The notes beneath the pieces are model-generated. The model had not been told where the DNA came from and searched no databases. It was given only the letters and a program-made list of their open reading frames with translations. From positions 1-64,000 of the forward strand of contig NZ_SODI01000002.1 of NCBI RefSeq assembly GCF_004365915.1: a stretch of 64,000 nt of DNA, written 5' to 3'. This DNA is from Cryobacterium psychrophilum (GTDB lineage: Bacteria; Actinomycetota; Actinomycetes; Actinomycetales; Microbacteriaceae). Position 1 is the stretch's first letter. The number at the start of each line of letters is the position of its first letter. Positions 1 to 10,281 of the stretch are shown piece after piece. The position numbers were made by a program, and so were the translations under genes.

Positions 1-195
1 GCCGAGCTCGCCACTTTTAGGTTCTTATGGGGTCGCTTCAGAAAACGGAATGAATCGTACGCTAATGGTCGCTGAGGAGGACACGGACGACCATCCGGGC
101 CGTTAGCGTTGAAGCAGTCTCGGGGTGGGGTGATCCCCCCACTTCCCACTGCGCCCGTACAGTGAATTGAGACAGGCGTTAGGAGGATTTGTTTC

Positions 196-3000
<2,805 letters not shown>

Positions 3001-3605
3001 GGCTTACGGTGCGGCACATCACGGTGATCTTCAGTCGGCTGCGGCGTTCGCGTCTCCTGGTTAAGGGGTCTGAGCAGTACTGGAACGGTGAATGGCGGTA
3101 ACGGCTGGAGCGGTCGGTCGGTCGGCGAGGTCGGACTGCGAGGATACGAGGCAGCGAGCAAGCGCGCGTTCAGAACTCGTCTCAAAACGTTGGCCAGCTC
3201 GCTAGGGATGTCGGCCGAATTGTGGACACGCTGGGTTCGGCGTGTCGTTCGTCCCCGCGTTCGTCGCAGAATTCACCGATTTTGGACACCGGACAGGCCG
3301 CCGTTGCGGGTGATCTGGGGCTTAGCGCCAATGGCCGTTCCGCTACTGGTCAGACCCCGTATGCCGGGCGGCCGTCGGTGATCACTCTGTCGATCAATAA
3401 TGCCCTCCCATGAAGGGTCAAACAGGTATTAATGTGGGGCATGAGAACCTCCGTTTTCGTGGCGACTTTGACATCACCACTGAAACCGGAGGTTCTCCCT
3501 TTTCAACCCCGAACTGTCACCAACCTGTCGGCTCAGTACAACTAGGTCCAGAACATTTTCCGGTCCATCCGGTTTGCGTGTGCACCCGTTCTGGTCAGAA
3601 TTGCT
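3001..3605. other. Gene-poor stretch with possible IS3 OrfA remnant and a long hairpin
   Basis: No intact gene is seen. Around 3180-3245 the plus strand reads ASSLGMSAELWTRWVRR, which resembles the helix-turn-helix of IS3 OrfA proteins (LGMSxExLRxWVR). If so, the ATPase gene sits between two OrfA pieces (1-246 and about 3118-3260). The likeness is weak and short. The rest of the stretch carries an 11-bp inverted repeat listed separately. Confidence 0.35.
3443..3497. repeat. 11-bp perfect inverted repeat (long-loop hairpin)
   Basis: GAGAACCTCCG at 3443-3453 is matched by its exact complement CGGAGGTTCTC at 3487-3497, with a 33-base loop, followed by CCTTTT. It could be an IS end or a factor-dependent terminator; neither can be settled here. 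Confidence 0.5.
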
Positions 3606-4646
3606 TTATTGGTGCGACGTGTTCTGGGCGACGAGCGACATTCGTCGACGGCGCAGCCATATACCCAGTGCAACCGCTATGACTACAATTGCGCCGGCTC
3701 CGCCTGCGATCAGTAGTGGGTCCGGGCCTTCTTCGGTTCTCACAGGCTCGCTTTCGCCGGTATCAGGGAAGGTAATTTCCGCGGTTGCGGTGTGACTGAC
3801 GAGTCCGCTCTTGAGATCGAGTTCGGCTTGCCACGGGCCGTCAGGGAGTCCGGGGTCCAAAGTCACTCCGAGCTCGACGGAGCCGCCGGGGGCGACCGTC
3901 ACGACGGCATCTGAACTGAACGGCCCGGCAGACAACCCGCTGGGGCCCTTCGTGAGGGAAAGGGTGCCGGAGATGTCCAGCGCCCGGCCTCCTGTATTGG
4001 ACACGGAGGCGACGACTGCGGGGTTTCCTGACTGGTTTCGCTTCGCAGTTAAGGACATGATCTCAAAATTCGCCGGCGCCCCGTTTCCGGGTCCGACGGA
4101 AAGATAGATGCGAATGCCGACTCTGCTCGCACTGACAATGTTCGTTTCCGCGTTAACGGGAGAGCGAACTTCTGCCCATACCGCAGCGTACAGTTCGTTC
4201 TCGGCGGCATCCGGAGGAACGTCAATAGTTATCCGCACATCTGTGCTCTCACCCGCAGCCATCTGCAGTTGGGGCTGGGCAACGGACGACCATGATGTCA
4301 ACTCGTTCTCGGCCGCACCATCTTCTCCGACGAACGAGCCCCCCTGGATGCCGGCGGCGCCAACGTAGACGCGAACTAATTGAGATGAGTCCGTGTTGTT
4401 TTGCACTTCCACACGACGTTCGATCGTCATCCCCGGCGACAGGCGGTCAATGATGTATGAGCGCGCGCGGGGATCGTTTTGAGTAGCGGTTGGGATGTCA
4501 ACGAGGCGGATTCCTATGCCCGATGCCTGCGGTGGTGCCGACTCCTGCGTATTCATGTCGACTGCAGACAGGGCCAGTGCTGGCGTCGGAGCGATCAACA
4601 GGACCACGAACATCATCACACCCAACGCTATTGTCAGTGAGCGCAA
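3606..4646 (-). CDS. DUF916-type cell-surface protein with C-terminal membrane anchor
   Basis: Predicted secreted, membrane-anchored protein of 346 residues. It has a signal peptide (MRSLTIALGVMMFVVLLIAP), a beta-rich domain of about residues 45-180 that reads like DUF916 (repression of WxL ligand-binding partners in Firmicutes), a second Ig-like domain, then a transmembrane helix near 313-332 followed by RRRR. The start is TTG at 4646 because GAGGAG lies about eight bases upstream and no ATG fits. It follows the WxL-like gene on the same strand, separated by a strong hairpin. By analogy to WxL/WxLIP pairs it may present or anchor that protein at the cell surface; binding is inferred. Confidence 0.75.
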   Translation of the reverse strand: MRSLTIALGVMMFVVLLIAPTPALALSAVDMNTQESAPPQASGIGIRLVDIPTATQNDPRARSYIIDRLSPGMTIERRVEVQNNTDSSQLVRVYVGAAGIQGGSFVGEDGAAENELTSWSSVAQPQLQMAAGESTDVRITIDVPPDAAENELYAAVWAEVRSPVNAETNIVSASRVGIRIYLSVGPGNGAPANFEIMSLTAKRNQSGNPAVVASVSNTGGRALDISGTLSLTKGPSGLSAGPFSSDAVVTVAPGGSVELGVTLDPGLPDGPWQAELDLKSGLVSHTATAEITFPDTGESEPVRTEEGPDPLLIAGGAGAIVVIAVALGIWLRRRRMSLVAQNTSHQ

Positions 4647-4703
4647 TACGGGGGACTCCTCGTAATTTTCGATGCCGCCTAACGGCGCTGTTCCAGGTGG
4701 TAA

Positions 4704-4746
4704 GTGCGGGGGGACGAGCCGCTGTTGCGGTCGTCCCCCCGCGCAC
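4704..4746 (-). terminator. Strong GC hairpin between WxL-like gene and DUF916 gene
   Basis: The arms GTGCGGGGGGACGA and TCGTCCCCCCGCGCAC close a 13-base loop. The hairpin starts just downstream of the 4757 stop and lies upstream of the DUF916 start at 4646. No clean U-tract follows, so it may be a partial terminator or mRNA 3'-end stabiliser that makes the small secreted protein more abundant than its anchor. Confidence 0.65.
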
Positions 4747-4756
4747 GATAAGCGGT

Positions 4757-5275
4757 TTAGCTGAACGAGTGCGTCAGCGTTGCGGTGTAGTCGGTAGCGG
4801 CCAGAGCGTCGGACGGGATCGCAACGTTGACGGTCGCGTCCCAGGTGGCGGTGTTGTTTCCGGTTACAGCACTGGCGGTCTGAACAGCTCCGGCACCAGT
4901 ATCGGCCGTGGTGTTCGCAACAGTGACCGTACCGGTTACGGCTGCGGTGGTTGGTACGTAGTTCACGCCCGTGGACGGGATCGAAGAACTGGGCTGCAAA
5001 GTCGAGGTGAAGTCGCTAATGCTGATGCTAGCCGTCCAGCCGATAGCGTCAGCGGTGAGGTCAGAGACTTCGACTCCGGTCAGCGTTCCCGTAGCCGTGG
5101 CTCCCGGTGCGACGTTTGTAAGAGCCAGGGATGCGGGTGTGCTGATAGTAAGAGCGCCAGCTGTTACTTCAGTGGTCGTGGTCGTCGTGCTGGCTGCGGA
5201 AGCCGGAAGAGCCGAGACACCGACCATGGCGACGGCACCGACAAGAGCTACAGCTGAGAGAGCAATTTTGCGCAT
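4757..5275 (-). CDS. WxL-domain-like secreted surface protein
   Basis: Small exported protein of 172 residues. The chosen start (ATG at 5275, preceded by GAAAGG) gives a clean signal peptide ending in ALPASAAS. The mature part is Thr/Ala-rich and beta-like, with WTASISISDF near the middle and a C-terminus WDATVNVAIPS...YTATLTHSFS, the shape of a WxL domain with its tryptophan repeat. WxL domains bind the cell wall non-covalently in Firmicutes; actinobacterial versions are less studied. Lies first in a two-gene unit with the DUF916 protein. Assignment is from motif shape, not alignment. Confidence 0.7.
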   Translation of the reverse strand: MRKIALSAVALVGAVAMVGVSALPASAASTTTTTTEVTAGALTISTPASLALTNVAPGATATGTLTGVEVSDLTADAIGWTASISISDFTSTLQPSSSIPSTGVNYVPTTAAVTGTVTVANTTADTGAGAVQTASAVTGNNTATWDATVNVAIPSDALAATDYTATLTHSFS

Positions 5276-5880
5276 TGGAAAGCCTTTCGAACGGGAACAG
5301 ATGAGATCGTCGGTAAAATATCTACCGAAATTAAACCTACCATCAGGACATTTTTCTAAACCACCAGCCCCACAACGGGGCACAACATCAGAACGCAGGC
5401 ATCGAAGCGGCTCATTTTTCAGATGCGTGTGTATCGGCCGCACCGCAGCTTCCGCGTAGTTGCGCATGGTGGTGGCCTTGTGCATCTCGCAACAGCGCTT
5501 ATGTCGGTTTGCGGTGTGTTTGCGGCCCGCCGGTGCAGCATGAGGTCCCGGAGTGAAAATTGGGGGGGGGGGGGAACCGCCACTCCAGGACCGCTCTCAA
5601 CGTCAGCCGTCGAGCTGGTCCGGATTGGAGGGGGGCCACTACTCCGGAACAGCTTTCGAGTTTAGTCGACGATCTGGTCGTCCGTGTCCTCGGCGGCCTC
5701 GTTCGGCTAGTTTGGCAGCGCTGTGCGATCAGTGGAGCGGCGACGGGCGGTGCCTCTGCCAAGGAGCTGCGCGAATGGGATGTCCTCGTCCCATCCGCCA
5801 CTGATCAGCAGGGGCATGAATCGGGCGAGGGCCGCGAAGCCGTCAGTCTGGTTCGGATACACGCCAAGCGAGACTAGGTG
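5276..5880. other. Gene-poor stretch with a 13-G homopolymer
   Basis: About 600 bases without a supportable gene. It holds the promoter region of the WxL-like gene, a run of 13 G at 5562-5574, and an open frame at 5590-5877 whose translation (TTPEQLSSLVDDLVVRVLGG...) I do not recognise; it may be a 3' gene fragment cut by the miniature element that begins at 5881. Confidence 0.4.
5562..5574. repeat. Poly-G tract (13 G)
   Basis: Thirteen consecutive G residues. Such tracts slip during replication and sequencing, so length may vary in the population or be an assembly error. No gene whose frame depends on it can be supported. Confidence 0.9.
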
Positions 5881-6193
5881 GGGGTGGCTTGTGAATTCGT
5901 CGAATATCCGACGCTAAGGTTTTGTGACGTGTGGCGTTCGGTAACGATCGTTTGCAAGACTCTGTTTGAGATCTCATCAAGGTCACTGAATACAAGGGCC
6001 CACCGTGTAACGGTTGCCGTGTACGCACCAACGCAACTCATGCCTACTGCCTTCGCGATACACGAACCTGAGACGTCCCCCGGAGGGCAACGCTTCTTGC
6101 CTACGAACGGACCCGATCACCGCGGCCTTCGGCTGGCTTCTGGTGAAAAAGTCGCGCTAACGTCGGATATTTCACTTTTTCACAAGCCACCCC
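5881..6193. mobile_element. Tn3-type miniature inverted-repeat element (TIME-like), 313 bp
   Basis: The left end (5881-5918) starts GGGGTGGCTTGTGAA and ends CCGACGCTAAG. The complement of the right end (6156-6193) starts with the same 15 bases and ends CCGACGTTAGC. Both arms are 38 bp, begin GGGG and end near (A)CGNTAAG, the layout of Tn3-family terminal repeats. The interior has no transposase or resolvase gene. This matches Tn3-derived miniature elements known from other bacteria. No perfect 5-bp target duplication is seen (AGGTG left, TACTA right), so one flank may have been rearranged. Confidence 0.75.
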
Positions 6194-6195
6194 TA

Positions 6196-6234
6196 CTATC
6201 GCCTATCGCCTATCGCCTATCGCCTATCGCCTAT
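6196..6234. repeat. Tandem heptamer repeat (CTATCGC), about 5.6 copies
   Basis: Five perfect CTATCGC units plus CTAT lie directly after the miniature element. Because 7 is not a multiple of 3, copy-number change would shift any reading frame crossing it. It lies at the 5' edge of the ParB remnant. Confidence 0.95.
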
Positions 6235-6573
6235 GGCCTCACGGCTCACCATGGAATCGTTGGCAAAGCGATCCAGAACGGCAATGTGCTTGCTCACACC
6301 CTGCTGGGCTTCACGCGGGAGAACTACTGGGCAGCGGACAAGCTCACCGCGCTGGTGGGGCACTCCCCCAGCAAGGCGCAGCACGTCACGCTGGCCATCG
6401 TTTTGGCAGGCATCGAGGAGAGCACCAGCAAAGAGACGTGGCGACGCCCGGACGCCCTCAGCGCCCGGTATTTTGAGCAGTTGGCCGCGTGGGGCTACGG
6501 CCTCAGCGACGTTGAGCGCATCGTGATTGACACGATTGCCGAAAATGCTGCGATGAAAGCCAACCAGGACTAA
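6235..6573 (+). pseudogene. ParB-like partition protein, C-terminal fragment
   Basis: The frame reads ...AHHGIVGKAIQNGNVLAHTLLGF, then AQHVTLAIVLAGIEESTSKETWRRPD and a tail YFEQLAAWGYGLSDVERIVID. This resembles the C-terminal helical region of plasmid ParB/RepB-type proteins of actinobacteria, as I recall them. The ParB nuclease/HTH N-terminal half is missing; upstream lie the heptamer repeat and the Tn3-type miniature element, so the gene appears cut by that insertion or a linked deletion. The downstream parA (10456) has its own RHH partner, so this fragment belongs to a different or older partition system. Confidence 0.5.
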
Positions 6574-6760
6574 TCCCCGCTCACTACCCGGCGCGGCAGT
6601 ACCCACTGCCGCGCCGGGTGGTCCGCTCCCCGACACCGAAGCGATGGGTGGCACCAGCTACGACCAGGTGCAACGCGGAAGCGTCGCCGTGGGCGCCGCT
6701 CAGTCCTCTGACATCGGAGCCGCGTTGCGGCCTGCTTTTCTGATGCTTTTTGACCATTCC

Positions 6761-6907
6761 GGTCGGTCATCATAGATCGCTTTCGCGCCTACATTCCGGG
6801 CTTTCGCGGCATATCCTCATTCGCTGCGCTCTCTTGCGGTATTCCACGACCCTGCACTACGCCACTTTCGCTCTCATCGATTTCTCTCGCCGGAAGGCAA
6901 AAAAACA
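6761..6907 (+). promoter_or_regulatory. Leader repeat copy A (upstream of dprA-like gene)
   Basis: About 147 bp, related to copies B (8052), C (9472) and D (52137, minus). Shared blocks are TCATCATAG...CGCTTTCG..CTAC at the 5' side, CACTACGCCACT, then ATCGATTTCTCTCGCC followed by a mini-hairpin GCC-ggaa-GGC and a run of seven A. It shares a near-identical stretch of about 46 bp with copy D (GGGCTTTCGCGGCATATCC...GGTATTCCACG). Conserved outside any ORF, always upstream of a plasmid gene; promoter, structured RNA leader or single-strand promoter are all possible. Confidence 0.7.
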
Positions 6908-6934
6908 AGTTGTCCCGAGAGAAGAGAGAACATC

Positions 6935-7882
6935 ATGACCACACTTGGTAGCATCACCGCCCACCTCACCGCCACCCGTGACGGATGCCCCACGCAGGAC
7001 CTGACCCTCGACACTCTGGCGCGCGCGGTGTGGAGCATCATCGGGGAACCTGGAAATCACAACGTCGGTGCGCTCGTCACCGCCCTCGGCGCGGAAGACG
7101 CCCTCAATGCGGTCCTTGCCGCTGGCGTTGGCGGCGATACCAAGGCCGGAGGAATCGACGTCGCCGGGATCCGCGAGCGGGTTCTCCCCCGCGCCACGGA
7201 GAGTACCGTCCGGGGTGCTTTCGCTGCTGCCGCTGCCGTCAACGCAGTGATCATCACCCCGGAGCACCCGCACTGGCCCGCCGGGTTCACGGACCTCGGG
7301 GTGGGTGCCCCGCATGCCCTCTGGGCGCGAGGGAACACGGCGTTGCTGGCCGCGCAGCCGAGCATCGCCGTGGTGGGTGCTCGAGCGGCGACCGGGTACG
7401 GGGAACACGTGTGCATGGACATGGTCGCCGGGCTCGTCGACCGGGGCCACACCATCGTGTCGGGTGCCGCGTATGGGATTGATGGGATGGCGCACCGGGC
7501 TGCCCTGGCCAGTTACGGGCACACCGTCGCTTACCTCGCCGGAGGTATCGACCGGTTCTACCCGTCCGGGCACGACGGCCTCCTCACCCGCATTGTCGAG
7601 GCCGGAGTCGTCGCATCGGAACTGGCCTGTGGGAGCAGCCCGACCGCGTGGCGTTTCTTGCAGCGGAACCGGTTGATCGCCGCCGGAAGTAACGCCACCC
7701 TCGTGATTGAGGCCGGGTATCGGTCCGGGTCGCTGAACGTCGCCGGACACGCCGCGTCCCTCGGACGACCCGTGGGCGCTGTCCCCGGACCCATCACCTC
7801 ACCGACCAGTGCCGGCTGCCACCGCCTGATCAGTGCCGGAGCACACCTGGTCACCACCGCGACCGACGCCGCCGCACTGTAG
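6935..7882 (+). CDS. DprA/Smf-like DNA-processing protein, plasmid type
   Basis: Cytosolic Rossmann-fold protein of 315 residues. DprA family members bind incoming single-stranded DNA and load RecA. Visible family signatures include VVGARAATGYGEH, IVSGAAYGIDGMAHRAAL, YLAGGIDRFYPSGH, RNRLIAAGSNATLVIEAGYRSGS and VPGPITSPTSAGCHRLIS. The C-terminal winged helix of chromosomal DprA is absent; the protein ends soon after the Rossmann core. The start at 6935 has a purine-rich site (GAAGAGAGAA) and lies just after leader copy A. Its place beside DUF3560 and DUF3846 genes suggests a plasmid function, perhaps protecting or processing transferred single strands, rather than competence. Confidence 0.8.
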   Translation: MTTLGSITAHLTATRDGCPTQDLTLDTLARAVWSIIGEPGNHNVGALVTALGAEDALNAVLAAGVGGDTKAGGIDVAGIRERVLPRATESTVRGAFAAAAAVNAVIITPEHPHWPAGFTDLGVGAPHALWARGNTALLAAQPSIAVVGARAATGYGEHVCMDMVAGLVDRGHTIVSGAAYGIDGMAHRAALASYGHTVAYLAGGIDRFYPSGHDGLLTRIVEAGVVASELACGSSPTAWRFLQRNRLIAAGSNATLVIEAGYRSGSLNVAGHAASLGRPVGAVPGPITSPTSAGCHRLISAGAHLVTTATDAAAL

Positions 7883-7889
7883 GGCGCGA

Positions 7890-7954
7890 GCCGGTCAGCC
7901 GTCGGGCTGGCCGGCGAGGGGTGACCCCCTCACACTCCCCCACCAAGCAAGCAC
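7890..7954 (+). terminator. Trailer repeat 1 (hairpin plus GAGGGGTGACCCCCTCAC motif)
   Basis: Stem GCCGGTCAGCC / GGCTGGCCGGC with a four-base loop is followed by GAGGGGTGACCCCCTC and CACACTCCCCCACC. Related hairpin-plus-motif trailers follow the DUF3560 and DUF3846 genes, so this belongs to a repeated gene-end module. No U-tract, as is common for actinobacterial terminators. Confidence 0.65.
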
Positions 7955-8051
7955 AGCCCCAGCACAACCGTGGAGCAGCGGCGCGGCCGCCGCACAATCA
8001 CCCTGATCGGAGCCGCTCCGCGGCCTGTCTGAGGAGCATTTTTGTCCTATC

Positions 8052-8193
8052 TGGCCACTCATCGTAGCTCCCTCCGTGCTTACGTCACCCGGATTCTCAG
8101 ACGCGCCCTGCGGGCTTATTTCGCCCGAGAATCCGTGCACTACGCCACTGCCGGTCGCTATCGATTTCTCTCGCCAGACAGGGCAAAAAAACA
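8052..8193 (+). promoter_or_regulatory. Leader repeat copy B (upstream of 50-aa ORF and DUF3560 gene)
   Basis: Conserved blocks TCATCGTAG, CTTACGTCACCC, GTGCACTACGCCACT, ATCGATTTCTCTCGCC, then the mini-hairpin GCC-agaca-GGGC and seven A. The variable centre contains a stem GGATTCT / AGAATCC around an inner CGGGC / GCCCG stem, so it can fold into a compact hairpin. Confidence 0.7.
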
Positions 8194-8218
8194 GTTGTTC
8201 ACAAGGGAGAGAGAACGC

Positions 8219-8371
8219 ATGGATGAGTCGGATTACCCGTACGAGAACACCTACCCCCGGGAGCGCTACGCCAGCGGGTGCGCCTGCAGCGGATGCCGTT
8301 CCGAAGGCGCGGTAGATACCCCGCCGGGTGAAACGTGCACCGCGACCCGCTACGCCGACAGCTTCGCCTAA
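8219..8371 (+). CDS. Small Cys-containing protein (50 aa)
   Basis: Starts at ATG 8219, preceded by AAGGGAGAGAGAAC, directly after leader copy B. The 50-residue product is acidic at the N-terminus (MDESDYPYENTYPRERY) and contains CACSGC and a later Cys (GETC), so it could bind metal. It ends 16 bases before the DUF3560 gene, probably in one transcript. No family recognised. Confidence 0.55.
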   Translation: MDESDYPYENTYPRERYASGCACSGCRSEGAVDTPPGETCTATRYADSFA

Positions 8372-8387
8372 ACCAGAGGAAAAAATC

Positions 8388-9323
8388 ATGCTCATCATCA
8401 CTCACACTCACGAAGCCGGAACCATGATCGAGGGCACCAGCCGGGGCGACGGCACCGCCGATGTCCTCAGAGCCAATGGTTGGCGGTGGGGGCGCAGCAT
8501 CAGCGCGTGGTTTGTGCCCCAGTCCCGCGACCGCCTCCCGAAGCTTCACACCATCACCCGCACCCAGGCAGCACTGGAAGCGGCCGGGTTCGACGTGGAC
8601 ACCGACATCGACAGTACCCACCGCACGACAGCCGAGGTCGAGGCCGGAAAGATCGAACGACAGACCGACCGGGTCGACACCTTGGCCGCGAAAGCGGAGC
8701 GTAAGAGCGACGCCGACGAGGCGGCGTGGACCCGCGCCCGCGCGGCTCTTGACCGCCTCCCCGAAGGAGGCGAGCCGATCAAAGTGGGTCACCACTCCGA
8801 AAGCCGCCACCGAGGCGCGATCACCAAGGCCGACACCGCCATGCGTAAATCAGTAGAAGCCAGCGCAGACGCCGCCCACGCCCAGGCACGCGCGGACGCT
8901 GCTACCCACACCAGTGATGCCCGCTACGCCCCAGTGACCGTGGCAAATCGCATCGAAACGTTGGGGGCTGAGCTGCGGAAGCTGGAACGGCGCATCACCG
9001 CGCAGGTGTATGACGACGCCCGCGGCTACGTTGACGCCACCGACGCGCAGAAGCAGTCCCGCGCGTCCCGTCTTGCGCCGCACCTCGAGGAGAAACGCGA
9101 CCAGATCGCCTACTGGGAGGCGGTGCGGGCCGCTCAGATCCACAGCGGCACCGCCACCGGCTACGACCGGGCCACCGTCCGAAAGGGCGACCGGGTCAAG
9201 ATCCGCGGCCAGTGGCGCGAGGTCGTCCGCGCCAACGCGAAAACGGTCAGCGTCACCACCGGCTACAGCTGGACTGACACCGCCCCCTACGCGGAGATTC
9301 AGCAGCTCGTGCGGCCCGAGTAA
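8388..9323 (+). CDS. DUF3560 domain protein
   Basis: Protein of 311 residues. The N-terminal segment (HEAGTMIEGTSRGDG...LRANGWRWGRSISAWFVPQSRD) and the following coiled, Ala/Glu-rich region with GHHSESRHRGAI match the DUF3560 pattern seen in many actinobacterial plasmid and phage-island genes. The C-terminus (RKGDRVKIRGQWREVVRANAKTVSV) looks like a small beta-barrel/KOW-like fold. Start at 8388 follows AGAGGA. Lies in the leader-B cassette after the 50-aa ORF. Biochemical function is unknown; DUF3560 genes are common near plasmid transfer regions. Confidence 0.8.
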   Translation: MLIITHTHEAGTMIEGTSRGDGTADVLRANGWRWGRSISAWFVPQSRDRLPKLHTITRTQAALEAAGFDVDTDIDSTHRTTAEVEAGKIERQTDRVDTLAAKAERKSDADEAAWTRARAALDRLPEGGEPIKVGHHSESRHRGAITKADTAMRKSVEASADAAHAQARADAATHTSDARYAPVTVANRIETLGAELRKLERRITAQVYDDARGYVDATDAQKQSRASRLAPHLEEKRDQIAYWEAVRAAQIHSGTATGYDRATVRKGDRVKIRGQWREVVRANAKTVSVTTGYSWTDTAPYAEIQQLVRPE

Positions 9324-9334
9324 CCCCGCTGCAG

Positions 9335-9392
9335 CGGCCGGCCCGACGGGGCCGGCCGTGAGGTGGCGGCGCCCCCTCACACTCCCCCACCA
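9335..9392 (+). terminator. Trailer repeat 2
   Basis: Stem CGGCCGGCCC / GGGGCCGGCCG closes a short loop, followed by GTGAGGTGGCGGCGCCCCCTCAC and ACTCCCCCACC. The CCCCTCACACTCCCCCACC tail is shared with trailer 1 and, in part, trailer 3. Confidence 0.65.
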
Positions 9393-9471
9393 GGTGAACC
9401 CGGCACGGAGGCCGGCCCCTATGGCGCCTGCTGCGCAGGGCTGTCCTTATTCAAGACTTTTCTTCCCTTGG

Positions 9472-9615
9472 TGGCCGGTCATCGTAGTTCGCTTCGTGCC
9501 TTCGTCACCCACACCCTCGCACGCGGTCGCAGGCTCCCTTATTTCGTCCGAGACTGCGCGCACTACGGCCCTCCCGCTCTCAATCGATTTCTCTTGCCAC
9601 CCAGGGCAGAAAAAC
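9472..9615 (+). promoter_or_regulatory. Leader repeat copy C (upstream of DUF3846 gene)
   Basis: Shares GGCCGGTCATCGTAG, CTTCGTCACCC, TTATTTCGTCCGAGACTG, GCGCACTACG, AATCGATTTCTCTTGCC and a mini-hairpin TGCC-accca-GGGCA plus A-run with copies A and B. The start codon lies 77 bases further, farther than in the other cassettes. Confidence 0.7.
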
Positions 9616-9691
9616 GGTGGACGAGCACACAACCACTGCCCACGAGACCACGGGACCTCCGTGCACCTCACCACTTTGAGAGGGAAAGCCC

Positions 9692-10111
9692 ATGACCACC
9701 ACTATCCGCAGCGTCAAGATCAACCCGACCGACACCATCACCACCGTCACCCTGGACGAGGGAAACATCGGGACCAACATGTGTGCCTTGATCGGGTGCA
9801 GAACGTTCGACGTCGTCGGTTTGGCCGACGATATCGACCTCTTCGTCGACGATGAAGGCCTCATCAACGGTTCACCCCTGAACCTGCCCGCAACCGTGCT
9901 CAGCCACCTCCTCGGCAGCCCGACCGTCATCTTCGGAACCGCCGTCAGCGTCAGCGTCACCGCCGACGGCGAAACAGTCGGCCTCACCGACCACCAGCTC
10001 GCGAGGATCCAGAAAGCACTCGCGCAAAAACCCGACGAGGGCACCATTGACGTACTCGTAGACAGCCTGTCCCCGTTCCCCACCGTCGTCGGCATGCTCC
10101 GCAACATCTAA
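9692..10111 (+). CDS. DUF3846-like protein
   Basis: Small cytosolic protein of 139 residues. Features typical of the DUF3846 family as I recall it: an N-terminal strand with an aspartate-rich loop, a GCRTFDVVGLADDIDLFVDDEGLING core, then LPATVLSHLLG and a strand FGTAVSV. These proteins are scattered over actinobacterial plasmids and phages and have no established function. Third gene of the leader/trailer cassette series; the start follows GAGAGGGAAAGCCC. Confidence 0.65.
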   Translation: MTTTIRSVKINPTDTITTVTLDEGNIGTNMCALIGCRTFDVVGLADDIDLFVDDEGLINGSPLNLPATVLSHLLGSPTVIFGTAVSVSVTADGETVGLTDHQLARIQKALAQKPDEGTIDVLVDSLSPFPTVVGMLRNI

Positions 10112-10120
10112 CCGCGACAA

Positions 10121-10172
10121 CCGGCTGGCCCACACGGGCCAGCCGGTGAGGGGTGACCCCTCACACTCCCCC
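10121..10172 (+). terminator. Trailer repeat 3
   Basis: CCGGCTGGCCC / GGGCCAGCCGG stem with ACAC loop, followed by TGAGGGGTGACCCCTCA and CACTCCCCCGG. Same design as trailers 1 and 2, closing the DUF3846 cassette. Confidence 0.7.
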
Positions 10173-10281
10173 GGGATCCGGCACGGAGGCCGGAACAGCG
10201 AATGTGAGAGATCACTATCTCGAGCAGCTCCTCTGAAGCTCTGTCGTTGAGGACGTTTTGGTTCGACTACGTTGTCGAAAA

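Noticed and set aside
6196..6234. Considered as a CRISPR-like repeat array
   Set aside because: Units are seven bases in direct contact without spacers.
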